64,000 nucleotides of DNA from Thinopyrum elongatum (Eukaryota; Streptophyta; Magnoliopsida; Poales; Poaceae): NCBI GenBank assembly GCA_011799875.1, contig CM022301.1, positions 326,696,929 to 326,760,928 of the forward strand. Reading direction: 5' to 3'. How positions within the stretch are numbered: the stretch's first letter is position 1; every line of letters starts with the position of its first letter. Positions 33,841-46,436 of this stretch are shown in pieces. Made by a program: the position numbers and the translations under genes. The notes beneath the pieces are model-generated. The model made no database searches, was not told the DNA's origin, and saw only the letters and a program-made list of their open reading frames with translations.

Positions 33841-35004
33841 TGTTCGCATCCTTTTTTGTGCTCAAGTTCTTCGTGCTTAGAGCATTTCCAGCCGTTTGGC
33901 CCCCCCGGGGCTTGAAATAGCGCCGCCTGGGGGCGCGCCAACGATAATTTCGGCGTGGGTGCGGTTTGGTTTAGAACCATCGCCCCAAGGCCCCCCCCGC
34001 CCCCCCCCCCCCCCCCCCCCCACACGCTGTTTTTTGAAACAGAAAATCGGTCAAAATTCGGCCAAACACGCCACAAATTCGTCTAGACTAGACGATTTCA
34101 TTGAAATTTGTACAAAAACTTAAAAACATAAACTAAAAACTAACTTAAAAACTACAACCACGCCTAGCACTACTACGCCGCTGTCGCCGTCCGCCGCCGC
34201 CCGTCTTCTACATGCCGAGGAGCCTGTAGAACCGGGTGTAGTCGTCGCCGTCGTCGTCATCATCGTCATCGCCGTCCCCGCCGCCCTGAGTGCCGCCGCC
34301 GTCCCTGCTACTCCCCTGACCAGCGTCGCCGATGCGGGGGGGGGGGGGGGGGGGGGTTGGACGGCCCGGGCGCGTCCTCGTCGTCGCTGTTGAGGACGAC
34401 GCCGCCGCCTTCCTCGCGTCCGCGGCGACGAGCGGTGATCACCTCGAAGGCGCAGCGCTGGCGCTCCAGCTGCTCGCGGACGTACTCCACCCTCGCCCAT
34501 TTGAGGGCGGTCTCGTCGGCGGCGGCCATGTCCGCATGCTCCTTCTTCACGGGGAGCAACCCCGACTCGATCTTCGGCCTGATGAGCTGGGAAGAAGAAT
34601 GAGAGGGGCGGCCGCCGTCGTGGATGACGAGGGCGCCGCCGCGGGTACAGCGCCCGAGTGGCGTCTCCTGTGGCTCCGACTTGACGAGGCGGAACGCCGG
34701 TGAACCGGAGGAGAGGGAGCCAGAGCCCGACGACGAGAAGATCGCCGTCTCCATCCGCCGCGGCGTCCAGGAGCTGCCGCGACGGCGCGAAAAGTTGGGG
34801 GGCGCAGGGTACTCCAGGCACGGCGTGTTGCCGGCCTTGATGTACTCGAGGACGGCTTCGAGGGTGCGGCCGGGGACGCCCCACAATCGGCGCCGCCCCT
34901 CAAAATTGTGGCGGCCGCGGGGCTCGACGCCGTTCGAGGAGGCGAGCTGCTCGGCGTGGCGGCGTTCGAAGTACGCCGTCCATAGCGTGTTGCTATCGGG
35001 GGCG

Positions 35005-36677
35005 TGTTGGGAAACGTAGCATGCAACTTCAAAATTTTCCTACGCTCACGCAAGATCTATCCATGGAGATGCATAGCAACGATAGGGGGAGAGTATGTCT
35101 ACGAACCCTCATAGACCGAAAGCGGAAACATTTGACAACGCGGTTGATGTAGTCGTACACCTTCACGATCCGTCCCGATCAAGTACCGAACATACGGCAC
35201 CTCCGCGTTCAGCAAACGTTCAGCTCGATGACGTCTTCGCCTTCTTGATCCAGCAAGAGGGGCGAAGTAGTAGATGAGTTCCGGTAGCACGACGGCGTGG
35301 TGACGGTGTTGGTGAAGACCAATTTCCGCAGGGCTTCGCCAAGCACAACGGAAACTATGACGGAGGATAAACTAGAGGGACGGGGTTGCCGGCACACGGC
35401 TTGGTGTTTCTTGATGTGTCTTAGGTGCTAGCCCTGCCCCTCTATTTATATGTTGAGCCTTGGGGTCGAAACTTGAGTAAAAGCCTCCTCAAAGTCGGTT
35501 TTGCCCGCAAGGAAGAGTCCTTCTCGGACTTCCAGGACCAGACGCCATAATCCTTGGCGTCTGGCCCAAACGCCATGGGCCTCGGCGTCTGGCTCAGGGC
35601 CAGACGCCAGGGTCTCTGGCGTTTGGCCCCCTGGCCTCCGCAAAACTCCTTTTGCACCGACCTAAAGCCCCGTGGGCTTTACCCCTTGGCCGAACCATAT
35701 TATCCTATATATCAATCTTTACCTACGGACCATTCCGGAGCTCCTCGTCATGTCCGTGATCTCATCCGGGACTCCGAACAACATTCGGTCACCAACATAC
35801 ATAACTCATATAGTACTATATCGTCAACGAACGTTAAGCGTGCGGACCCTACGGGTTCGAGAACTGTGTAGACATGATCGAGACACATCTCCGGTCAATA
35901 ACCAATAGCGGAACCTGGATGCCCGTATTGGCTCCTACATATTCTACGAAGATCTTTATCGGTCGAACCTTTATGACAACATACGTAATTCCCTTTGTCC
36001 ATCGGTATGTTACTTACCCGAGATTCGATCGTCGGTATCTCTATACCTAGTTCAATCTCGTTACCGGCAAGTCTCTTTACTCGTTCCGTAATACATCATC
36101 TCGTAACTAACTCATTAGTCATTTGCTTGCAAGGCTTCTTATGATGTGTATTACCGAGAGGGCCCAGAGATACCTCTCTGAAACTCGGAGTGACAAATCC
36201 CAATCTCGATCTATGCCAACTCAACAAACACCTTCGGAGATACCTGTAGAGCATCTTTATGATCACCTAGTTACGTTGTGACGTTTGATAGCACACAAGG
36301 TATTCCTCCGGTATCCGGGAGTTGCATAATCTCATAGTCGAAGGAATATGTATTTGACATGAAGAGAGCAATAGCAATAAACTGAACGATCATTATGCTA
36401 AGCTAACGGATGGGTCTTGTCCATCACATCATTCTCCTAATGATGTGATCCCGTTATCAAATGACAACACATATCTATTGTTAGGAAACCTTAACCATCT
36501 TTGATCAATGAGCTAGTCTAGTAGAGGCTTACTAGGGACACGGTATTTGTTTATGTATTCACACATGTATTTAAGTTTCCGATCAATACAATTCTAGTAT
36601 GAATAATAAACCTTTATCATGAATAAGGAAATATGAAATAACAACTTTATTATTGCCTCTAGGACATATTTCCTTCA
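35005..36677 (-). repeat. Copia 3' LTR (minus strand)
   Basis: 1673 bp. TATAAATA lies on the minus strand at 35443-35450. Upstream of it (35538-35625) GGCGTCTGG/CCAGACGCC decamers recur in alternating orientation. Confidence 0.92.
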
Positions 36678-36689
36678 GTCTCCCACTTG

Positions 36690-39600
36690 CACTAGAGTCA
36701 ATAATCTAGTTTCACATCACCATGTGATTAACACCCATAGTTCACATCGCCATGTGACCAACACCCAAAGAGTTTACTAGAGTCAATAATGTAGTTCACA
36801 TCTCCATGTGATTAACAACCAAGAGTACTAAGGTGTGATCATGTTTTGCTTATGAGAGAAGTTTAGTCAATGGGTCTGCCACATTCAGAGCTGTATGTAT
36901 TTTGTAAATTTCTATGTCTACAATGCTTTGCAAGTAGTTACTTTAGCTAATTACTCCCATGTTCAATATGTATCCAGATTGAGATTTGGAGTCATTCGGA
37001 TCGGTGTCAAAGCTTGCATCGACGTAAACCTTTACGACGAACTCTTTATCACCTCCATAACCGAGAAATATTTCCTGAGTCCTTTTCAGGTATCTAAGGA
37101 TAATTTTGACCGCTGTCCAGTGATCTACTCCTGGATCACTATTGTACCCCCTTTTCAGACTCATGGCAAGTCACACAACAGATTTGGTACACAGCATGTC
37201 ATACTTTATAGAACCTATGGTTGAGGCATAGGGAATGACTTTCATTCTCTCTCTATCTTCTGCCGTGGTCATGTTTTGAGTCTTACTCAACTTCACACCT
37301 TACAATACAGGCAAGAACTCCTTCTTTGACTAATCCATTTTGAACTCCTTCAAAATCTTGTCAAGGTATGTACTCATTGAAAGTCTTATTAAGCGTCTTG
37401 ATCTGTCCCTATAGATCTTGATGCTCAATATATAAGCAGCTTCACCGAGGTCTTTCATTGAAAAATTCTTATTCAAGTATCCTTTTATGCTATCCAGAAA
37501 TTCTATATCATTTCCAATCAACAATATGTCATCCACATAGAATATTAGAAATGCTACAGAGCTCCCACTCACTTTCTTATAAATACATGCTTCACCGAAA
37601 GTCTGTATAAAACCATATGCTTTGATCACCTCATCAAAGCGTATATTCCAATTCCGAGATGCTTGCACCAGTCCATAAGTGGATCGCTGGAGCTTCCACA
37701 CTTTGTTAGCACCTTTAGGATCGAAAAAACTTTCTGGTTGCATCATATACAACTCTTCTTTAATAAGTCCATTAAGGAGTGCAGTTTTGACGTCCATTTG
37801 CCAGATTTCATAATCATAAAATGCGGCAATTGCTAACATGATTCGGACAGACTTAAGCATCGCTACGGGTGAGAAAGTCTCATCGTAGTCAACCCCTTGA
37901 ACTTGTCGAAAACCTTTCGCAACAAGTCGAGCTTTGTAGATGGTGACATTACCATCAGCGTCTGTCTTCTTCTTGAAGATCCATTTATTTTCTATGCCTT
38001 GCCGATCATCGGGCAAGTCCACCAAAGTCCATACTTTGTTCTCATACATGGATCCTATCTCAGATTTCATGGGCTCAAGCCATCTGTCGGAATCTGGGCT
38101 CATCATAGCTTCTTCATAGTTCGTAGGTTCGCCATGGTCCAGTAATATGACTTCCAGGACAGGATTACCGTACCCCTCTGGTGCGGAACGTGCTCTGTTC
38201 GGCCTACGAGGTCCAGTAGTAACTTGATCTGAAGTTTCATGATCATCATCATTAGCTTCCTCTTTAGTTGGTGTAGACATCACGGAAACGGATTTCTCTG
38301 ATGTGCTACTTTCCAAATTGAGAGAAGGTATAATTACCTCGTCAAGTTCTACTTTCCTCCCACTCACTTCTTTCGAGAGAAACTCCTTCTCTAGAAATGT
38401 TCCATTCTTGGCAACAAAGATCTTGCCTTCGGATCTGTGGTAGAAGGTGTACCCAATTGTTTCCTTAGGGTATCCTATGAAGATGCACTTCTCTGATTTA
38501 GGTTCAAGCTTATCAGGCTGAAGCCTTTTGACATAAGTGTCGCATCCCCAAACTTTAAGAAACGACAGCTTAGGTTTCTTACCAAACCACAGTTCATACG
38601 GTGTCGTCTCAACGGATTTAGACGGTGCCCTATTTAACGTGAATGCAGCTGTCTCTAATGCATAACCCCAAAACGATAGTGGTAAATCGGTAAGAGACAT
38701 CATAGATCGCACCATATCTAATAAAGTACGGTTACGACGTTCGGACACACCATTACGCTGTGGTGTTACAGGTGGCGTGGGTTGTGAAACTATTCCACAG
38801 TGTTTTAAATGAAGGCCAAACTCGTAACTCAAATATTCACCTCCACGATCAGATCGTAGAAACTTTATTTTCTTGTTACGATGATTCTCCACCTCACTCT
38901 GAAATTCTTTGAACTTTTCAAACGTTTCAGACTTGTGTTTCATTAAGTAGATATACCCATATCTGCTCAAATCATCTGTGAAGGTCAGAAAATAACGATA
39001 CCCGCCGCGTGCTTCAACACTCATCGGACCGCATACATCGGTATGTATTATTTCCAATAAGTCATTAGCTGGCTCCATTGTTCCGGAGAACGGAGTTTTA
39101 GTCATCTTGCCCACGAGGCATGGTTCACAAGTATCAAATGATTCATAATCAAGTGATTCAAAAAGTCCATCTGTATGGAGTTTCTTCATGCGCTTTACAC
39201 CAGTATGACTTAAACGGCAGTGCCACAAACATATTGCACTATCATTATCAATTTTGCATCTTTTGGCATCAATATTATGAATATGTGTATCACTACAATC
39301 GAGATTCAATACACCATTTATATTGAGTGTAAGACCATAGAAGATTTTATTCATGTAAATAGAATAACAATTATTCTTTGTCTTAAATGAATAACCGTAT
39401 TGCAATAAACATGATCCAATCATATTCATGCTCAACGCAAACACCAAATAACATTTATTTAGGCTCAACATTAATCCCGAAGGTAAAGGGAGTCTGTGAT
39501 GGTGATCTTATCAACCTTGGAATCACTTCCAACACACATCGTCACCTTGCCCTTAACTAGTCTCTGTTCATTTTGCAACTCCTGTTTCGAGTTACAAATC

Positions 39601-40489
39601 TTAGCAACTGAACCAGTATCAAATACCCAGGGGCTGCTATGAACACTAGTAAAGTACACATCAATAACATGTATATCAAATATACCTTTGTTCACTTTGC
39701 CATCCTTCTTATCCGCCAAGTATTTGGGGCAGTTCCGCTTCTAATGACCATTTCCTTTGCAGTAGAAGCACTCAGTTTCAGGCTTGGGTCTAGCTTTGGG
39801 CTTCTTCATGGGAGCGGCAACTTGCTTGCCATTCTTCTTGAAGTTCCCTTTATTTCCCTTGCCCTTTTTCTTGAAACTAGTGTCTTGTTAACCATCAACA
39901 CTTGATGCTCTTACTTGATTTCTACCTTCGCCGATTTCAGCATCGCGAAGAGCTCGGGAATCTTTTTCGTCATCCCTTGCATATTATAGTTCATCACGAA
40001 GTTCTAGTAGCTTGGTGATAGTGACTAGAGAACTCTGTCAATCACTATCTTATCTGGAAGATTAACTCCCACTTGATTCAAGCGATTGTAGTACTCAGAC
40101 ATTCTGAGCACATGCTCACTGGTTGAGCTATTCTCCTCCATCTTATAGGCAAAGTACTTGTCAGAGGTCTCATACCTCTCGACACGGGCATGAGTCTGAA
40201 ATACCAATTTCAGTTCTTGGAACATCTCATATGCTCCGTGGCGTTCAAAACGTTTTTGAAGTCCCGGTTCTAAGCCATAAAGCATGGCGCACTAAACTAT
40301 CAAGTAGTCATCATATCGAGCTTGCTAAACGTTCATAACGTTTGCATCTGCTCCTGCAATAGGTCTGTCACCTAGCGATGGATCAAGGACATAATTCTTC
40401 TGTGCAGCAATGAGGATAATCCTCAGATCACGGAACCAGTCCGCATCATTGCTACTATCATCGTTCAGCTTAGTTTTCTCTAGGAACAT
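36690..40489 (-). pseudogene. Copia gag-pol, broken
   Basis: On the minus strand gag starts at ATG 40489 (MFLEKTKLND...WFRDLRIILIAAQK), with stops near 40290 and frameshifts; RVLRMSEYYNRL follows, and a zinc knuckle CFYCKGNGH.KRNC near 39760 with one stop inside. Protease FDTGS is near 39630. From 39471 to 37330 one 713-codon frame holds the pre-integrase zinc site (HCRLSH...CEPCLVGK), the integrase core (HTDVCGP, SDRGGEY), then RT with YKARLVAKGF, MDVKTALLNG and YVDD near 37520. A stop near 37329 separates the RNase H relic (SQSGYIL near 36980). Order protease-integrase-RT-RNase H is Copia. The element could not be autonomous in this state. Confidence 0.88.
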
Positions 40490-43400
40490 ATCAAAATAAA
40501 ACAGGGAAGCTATACGCGAGCTATTGATCTACAACATAGATATGCAAATACTATCAGGACTAAGTTCATGATAAATTAAGTTCAATTAATCAAATTACCA
40601 ATGAACTCCCACTTAAATAGACATCCCTTAAGTCATCTAAGTGATACGTGATCCAAATCAACTAACCCATGTCCGATCATCACGTGAGATGGGGTAGTCA
40701 TAAATGGTGAACATCTCTATGTTGATCATATCTACTATATGATTCACGTTCGACCTTTCGGTCTCCAGTGTTCCGAGGCCATGTCTGTACATGCTAGGCT
40801 CGTCAAGTTTAACCTAAGTATTTTGCATGTGTAAAACTGTCTTACACCCGTTGTATGTGAACGTAGAGTCTATCACACCCGATCATCACGTGGTGTCTCG
40901 AAATGAAGAACTGTAGCAACGGTGCATACTCAGGGAGAACACTTATACCTTAAAATTTAGTGAAGAGATCATCTTATAATGCTACCGTCGTTCTAAGCAA
41001 AATAAGATGCATAAAAGATAAACATCACGTGCAATCAAAATATGTGACATGATATGGCCATCATCATCTTGTGCTTTTGATCTCCATCTCCAAAGCATCG
41101 TCATGATCTCCATCGCCACTGGCTCGACACCTTGATCTCCATCGTTGCATCGTGGTCGTCTCGCCAACTATTGCTTCTACAACTATCGCTAATGTATAGT
41201 GATAAAGTAAAGAAATTACATGGCGTTTGCATTTCATACAATAAAGCGACAACCATAAGGCTCCTGCCAGTTGCCGATAACTTTTACAAAACATGATCAC
41301 CTCATACAACAATGTATATCACATCATGTCTGTTGGGTAACGTAGCATGCAATTTCAAAAAAATTCCTACGCTCACGCAAGATCTATCTAGGAGATGCAT
41401 AGCAACGAGAGGGGGAGAGTGTGTCCACGTACCCTCGTAGACCAAAAGCGGAAGCGTTTGACAACGCGGTTGATGTAGTCGAGCTTCTTCTCGTTCCGAC
41501 CGATCAAGCACCGAACGTACGGCACCTCCGAGTTCTGCACACGTTCAGCTCGATGATGTCCCTCGAACTCTTGATCCAGCAAAGTGTCGAGGGAGAGTTC
41601 CGTCAGCACGACGGTGTGGTGACGGTGATGGTGAAGTGATCTGCGCAGGGCTTCGCCTAAGCACTACGTGAATATGACCGGAGGCGTAAACTGTGGAGGG
41701 GGGGCGCCGCACACGGCTAGGAATCAATGTTGTGTGTTCTAGCGGTGCCCCCCCCCCCCACATATATATAGGTGGGAGAGGGAGAGGGGCAGCAAGGGGC
41801 GCCCCAAGTAGGAATAATCCTACTTGGGCGCCTCCCACAAGTCGGCCTCCCCCCCTTTCCATAAGTGTCGGAGGGGGAAGGAAAGAGAGAGGGGAAGAGA
41901 AGGAAAGGGGGAGGCCGAATCCTCCCCTTTCCTTTCTCCCTTCCCCTCCTTCCTTCTCCTCCTATTCGGCCTATATGGGGGCGCACCAGCCCACTAGGGG
42001 CTGGTCTGTCCCGCCCTTGGCCCAATAAGGCCCATATCTTTGCCGGGGGGTGCCCGGAACCCCTTTCGGTGACCCGATACGTACCCGGTACCCCCGGAAC
42101 ACTTCCGGTGTCCGAATACTATCGTCCTATATATGAATCTTTACCTCTCGACCATTTTGAGACTTCTCGTCATGTCCGTGATCTCACCCGGAACTCCGAA
42201 CAACATTCGGTCACCAAATCACATAACTCATATAATACAAAATCGTCATCGAACGTTAAGCGTGCGGACCCTACAGGTTCGAGAACTATGTAGACATGAC
42301 CAAGACACCTCTACGGTCAATAACGAACAGCGGAACCTGGATGCTCATATTGGTTCCCACATATTCTACGAAGATCTTTATCGGTCGTACCGTAATGACA
42401 ACATACGTTATTCCCTTTGTCATCGGTATGTTACTTGCCCGAGATTCGATCGTCGGTATCTTCATACCTAGTTCAATCTCGTTACTGGCAAGTCTCTTTA
42501 CTCGTTCCGTAATGCATCATCCCGCAACTAACTCATTAGTCACATTGCTTGCAAGGCTTCTTATGATGTGCATTACCGAGAGGGCCCAGAGATACCTCTC
42601 CGATACTCGGAGTGACAAATCCTAATCTCGATCTATGCCAACCCAACAAACACCTTCGGAAATACCTGTAGAGCATCTTTATGATCACCTAGTTACGTTG
42701 TGACGTTTGATAGCACACAAGGTATTCCTCCGATATCCGGGAGTTGCATAATCTCATAGTCAAAGGAATATGTATATGTCATGAAGAAAGCTATAGCAAT
42801 AAATCTGAACGATCAATGTGCTAAGCTAACGGATGGGTCATGTCCATCACATCATTCTCCTAATGATGTGATCCCGTTCATCAAATGACAACACATGTCT
42901 ATGGTTAGGAAACTTAACCATCTTTGATAAACGAGCTAGTCTAGTAGAGGCTTACTAGGGACACGGTGTTTTGTCTATGTATTCATACATGTATCAAGTT
43001 TCTGGTTAATACAATTCTAGCATGAATAATAAACATTTACCATGATATAAGGAAATATAAAATAACAACTTTATTATTGCCTCTAGGGCATATTTCCTTC
43101 AATGTCTTGACCATATCACATCACAACATGCCCTGCAAAAACAAGTTAGACATCCTCTACTTTGTTGTTGCAAGTTTTATGTGGCTGCTACGGGCTTCTA
43201 GCAAGAACCGTTCTTACCTACGCATCAAAACCACAACGGTGATTTATCAAGTTTGCTGTTTTAACCTTCAACAAGGACCGGCCGCAGTCAAATTCGATTC
43301 AACTAAAGTAGGAGAAACAGACACCCGCCAGCCACCTTTATGCAAAACTAGTTGCATGTCTGTCGGTGGAACCGGTCTCATGAACGTGGTCATGTAAGGT

Positions 43401-43539
43401 TGGTCCGGGCCGCTTCATCCAACAATACCGCCGAATCAAAATAAGACATTGGTGGTAAGCAGTATGACGATCACCGCCCACAACTCTTTGTGTTCTACTC
43501 GTGCATATCATTTACGCATAGACCTGGCTCGGATGTCAC
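40490..43539 (-). other. Copia 5' leader region, interrupted by a solo LTR
   Basis: The leader between the 5' LTR and gag has no ORF of note. The outer parts are 43107-43539 and 40490-41325; the middle is a solo LTR. Confidence 0.7.
41331..43101 (-). mobile_element. Solo Copia LTR
   Basis: A single 1771-bp LTR, related to but distinct from the host element's LTRs (ends TGTTGGGTAACGTAGC... and ...ATATTTCCTTCA on +), has the perfect TSD ATGTC on both sides (41326-41330, 43102-43106) and no internal region. This is the product of LTR-LTR recombination. Its TATA region (TATATATAG, minus strand, near 41765) and a 10-base C run at 41750 differ from the surrounding LTRs. Confidence 0.9.
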
Positions 43540-45213
43540 TGTTGGGAAACGTAGCATGCAATTTCAAAAATTTCCTACGCTCACGCAAGATCTATCCATG
43601 GAGATGCATAGCAACGAGAGGGGGAGAGTATGTCTACGTACCCTCGTAGACCGAAAGCGGAAGCGTTTGACAACGCGGTTGATGTAGTCGTACACCTTCA
43701 CGATCCGTCCCGATCAAGTACCGAATGTATGGCACCTCCGCGTTCAGCACACGTTCAGCTCGATGACGTCCTCGCCTTCTTGATCCAGCAAGAGGGGCGA
43801 AGTAGTAGATGAGTTCTGGCAGCACGACGGCGTGGTGACGGTGTTGGTGAAGACCAATTTCCGCAGGGCTTCGCCAAGCACAACGGAAACTATGACGGAG
43901 GATAAACTAGAGGGACGGGGTTGCCGGCACACGGCTTGCTGTTTCTTGATGTGTCTTAGGTGCTAGCCCTGCCCCTCTATTTATATGTTGAGCCTTGGAG
44001 TCGAAACATGGAGTAAAAGCCTCCTCAAAGTCGGTTTTGCCCGCAAGGAAGAGTCCTTCTCGGACTTCCAGGACCAGACGCCATAATCCTTGGCGTCTGG
44101 CCCAAACGCCATGGGCCTCGGCATCTGGCCCAAGGCCAGATGCCAGGGTCTCCGGCGTTTGGCCCCCTGGCCTCCGCAAAACTCCTTTTGCACCGACCTA
44201 AAGCCCCGTGGGCTTTACCCCTTGGCCGAACCATATCATCCTATATATCAATCTTTACCTCTGGACCATTCCGGAGCTCCTTGTCATGTCCGTGATATCA
44301 TCCGGGACTCCGAACAACATTCAGTCACCAACATACATAACTCATATAGTACTATATCGTCAACGAACGTTAAGCGTGCGGACCCTACGGGTTCGAGAAC
44401 TATGTAGACATGACCGAGACACCTCTCCGGTCAATAACCAATAGCGGAACCTGGATGCCCATATTGGCTCCTACATATTCTACGAAGATCTTTATCGGTC
44501 GAACCTTTATGACAACATACGTAATTCCCTTTGTCCATCGGTATGTTACTTACCCGAGATTCGATCGTCGGTATCTCTATACCTAGTTCAATCTCGTTAC
44601 CGGCAAGTCTCTTTACTCGTTCCGTAATACATCATCTCGTAACTAACTCATTAGTCATTTGCTTGCAAGGCTTCTTATGATGTGTATTACCGAGAGGGCC
44701 CAGAGATACCTCTCTGAAACTCGGAGTGACAAATCCCAATCTCGATCTATGCCAACTCAACAAACACCTTCGGAGATACCTGTAGAGCATCTTTATGATC
44801 ACCTAGTTACGTTGTGACATTTGATAGCACACAAGGTATTCCTCCGGTATCCGGGAGTTGCATAATCTCATAGTCGAAGGAATATGTATTTGACATGAAG
44901 AAAGCAATAGCAATAAACTGAACGATCATTATGCTAAGCTAACGAATGGGTCTTGTCCATCACATCATTCTCCTAATGATGTGATCCCATTATCAAATGA
45001 CAACACATGTCTATTGTTAGGAAACCTTAACCATCTTTGATCAACAAGCTAGTCTAGTAGAGGCTTACTAGGGACACGGTATTTGTTTATATATTCACAC
45101 ATGTATTTAAGTTTCCGATCAATACAATTCTAGCATGAATAATAAACCTTTATCATGAATAAGGAAATATGAAATAACAACTTTATTATTGCCTCTAGGG
45201 CATATTTCCTTCA
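43540..45213 (-). repeat. Copia 5' LTR (minus strand)
   Basis: 1674 bp, nearly identical to 35005-36677. TATAAATA on the minus strand at 43978-43985 is the likely promoter of the element. Confidence 0.92.
43978..43985 (-). promoter_or_regulatory. TATA box of Copia 5' LTR
   Basis: The minus strand reads CAACATATAAATAGAGGGG. It is conserved in the other LTR. The start site would be near 43950. Confidence 0.65.
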
Positions 45214-45584
45214 GGGCGTACCTCGGCTGGTTACGCACCTCCTCCGTCAGCGAGGAGCGGATGCGCGTGATCTCGGCGCGCCGGGCAGCGCCGGTGGGCG
45301 CTGGAGGCACCGGGACTCCGCCGGCGCTCAGCTTCCATGTGCCCGGCACCCGCATGTCCGGCGGTGCTGGGTAGTCGGCCTCGTAGAGGAGCCGCGCCTC
45401 GTCCTTGTGAATGTGACGGCGGCCGAAACCATTGGCCGCCGCGCCGTCGCCTGGGTAACGCTCGGCCATGCTCGTCGGCGGGGAGAAAGGGAGAGGAGAG
45501 GCGAGCTCGGTCGAGGGGGCATCGGCGGAGAGAGGATGAGCTGTGACGAATGGAGTGTGTGCTCCCCGGCGAGGGAGGGACGGC

Positions 45585-45592
45585 TTTTTATA
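45585..45592 (-). promoter_or_regulatory. TATA box of the captured Harbinger gene
   Basis: The minus strand reads GGCTATAAAAAGCCG, 116 bp upstream of ATG 45469. The gene thus retained a core promoter within the element. Confidence 0.65.
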
Positions 45593-46436
45593 GCCGGGCT
45601 TGGGCGGTGGGAGGACGGCCGCCGTGCGTACGCGTGGCAGGCTCGGGCGTGACGCGCGTCATCGTGCCTTCACTGCGCCGCCCGTGAGGCATCAATGGAG
45701 GCTGACCGGCGCGGCAGCGCGGCAGCCTTGGCATTGATTCCTCGCGGGAACCAAGGCGATGAGGACGATGATGCGCCGGGGACGCTGACTCGGCGGGCCC
45801 GCCGTTCTTTCGCGCCAAAAACGATTCCCCCAGCGCCCCCGCCCCCCCCCCTCCCCCCCCAAGCGCGCCGGGTTCGGCCTGGGTCCGTCGGCGCCAGTTT
45901 CGGGCCAAACCAGCGAAAATTAGGCTCCTGGGGACGCGACTGGACCGTTTTTTCAGCGCCGACGCTAAAAAAGAGCCTTGGGGGGCCTGTTGGGGGCGCG
46001 GCTGAAGATGCTCTTAGTACTACCAAAATGGACATCTATTTCAAGTAGAACCCAAAAAGGGGGCTTCCTTCACATGCAGAGTATCGTGGCAGGATTACAA
46101 ACTTTGAAAAGAGGGTACGTTTGGATAATTGGAGATGGCAATAATGTGAACATTTGGGCGGGTCCCTCGGTACTGGCTATTCCGGATAGGATGATTGTAA
46201 TGCCAAGAGGCCAAACTGTTATAATGAAAGCCAACGAGTTAATTGATCCACTGTCTGCACAGTGGGACGAGGAACATATTGGATCAATCTTCTGGCAGAT
46301 ACAGCTAAACGGATCCATCAAATCCCTCTCAACTATTCGGTCCATATTTGACGAAAGTGATATGTTTGTTTGGGCCATTTTTGCTTCTGTTGAGGCAATT
46401 TTTTTCCCTTTTTGGTTTTTATGTTCAAGAAAATAA

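Larger units (their letters stand above)
35005..45213 (-). mobile_element. Copia retrotransposon (minus strand), with nested solo LTR
   Basis: LTRs 43540-45213 (5') and 35005-36677 (3') are almost identical and flanked by the TSD GGGCG (35000-35004, 45214-45218). On the minus strand the LTR begins TGAAGGAAATATGCCC and ends CTACGTTTCCCAACA, the BARE/Angela style. The purine tract CAAGTGGGAGAC (minus strand) adjoins the 3' LTR at 36678-36689; left of the 5' LTR is a degraded primer site (GGCTCGGATGTCAC on +). Gag and pol are present but broken. The element sits inside the captured gene of the Harbinger element and itself holds a solo LTR at 41331-43101. Confidence 0.92.
34208..45469 (-). pseudogene. 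Captured gene in Harbinger element, split by Copia
   Basis: On the minus strand: ATG at 45469, frame to 45214, then (after removing the Copia element and one TSD copy) 35004 to about 34357, and a shifted frame to TAG 34208-34210. The N-terminus has FGRRHIHKDEARLLYEADYPAPPDMRVPG; across the TSD it reads RYAPDSNTLW without a break; then RRLWGVPGRTLEAVLEYI, YPAPPNFSRRRGSSWTPRR, an acidic segment SDDEDAPGPSN and the C-terminus DDYTRFYRLLGM. The 21-base G run at 34336-34356 throws the frame before that C-terminus. Similar ORFs are frequent in Triticeae gene sets, from memory. Function unknown; it may be a transduplicated host gene or an element protein. It looks only recently disrupted. Confidence 0.7.
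33880..46013 (-). mobile_element. PIF/Harbinger-type element carrying a gene, split by Copia
   Basis: Ends GAGCATTTCCAGCCG (33880) and, reversed, GAGCATCTTCAGCCG (46013) match at 13 of 15 bases and are flanked by the 3-bp TSD TTA (33877-33879, 46014-46016), the PIF/Harbinger signature. Without the Copia insertion the element is about 1.9 kb. It encodes no DDE transposase or Myb-like protein; its only gene is the captured ORF below. The insertion site lies within a LINE reading frame. Confidence 0.8.
33842..46436 (+). pseudogene. LINE ORF2 C-terminal fragment, split by Harbinger element
   Basis: The + strand reads QVLRA up to 33876 and, after removal of the 33880-46013 element and one copy of the TTA TSD, continues in frame with YYQNGHLFQVEPKKGASFT at 46017. 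Then GLQTLKRGYVWIIGDGNNVNIWAGPSV follows (a typical LINE ORF2 post-RT segment, IGDG...NIW) and a decayed tail ending with TAA at about 46436. A stop and a frameshift are visible. The RT domain is not present here. Confidence 0.75.

Noticed and set aside
34120..35053. 254- and 168-codon ORFs and plus-strand ORFs overlapping the captured gene
   Set aside because: Shadow frames in very GC-rich sequence; only the frame with PGRTLEAVLEYI and DDYTRFYRLLGM is patterned like a protein.
43107..43539. A third Copia element between the solo LTR and the 5' LTR
   Set aside because: The flanking ATGTC repeats show 41331-43101 is a solo LTR; this stretch is the leader of the 35005-45213 element, ending in its degraded primer site.
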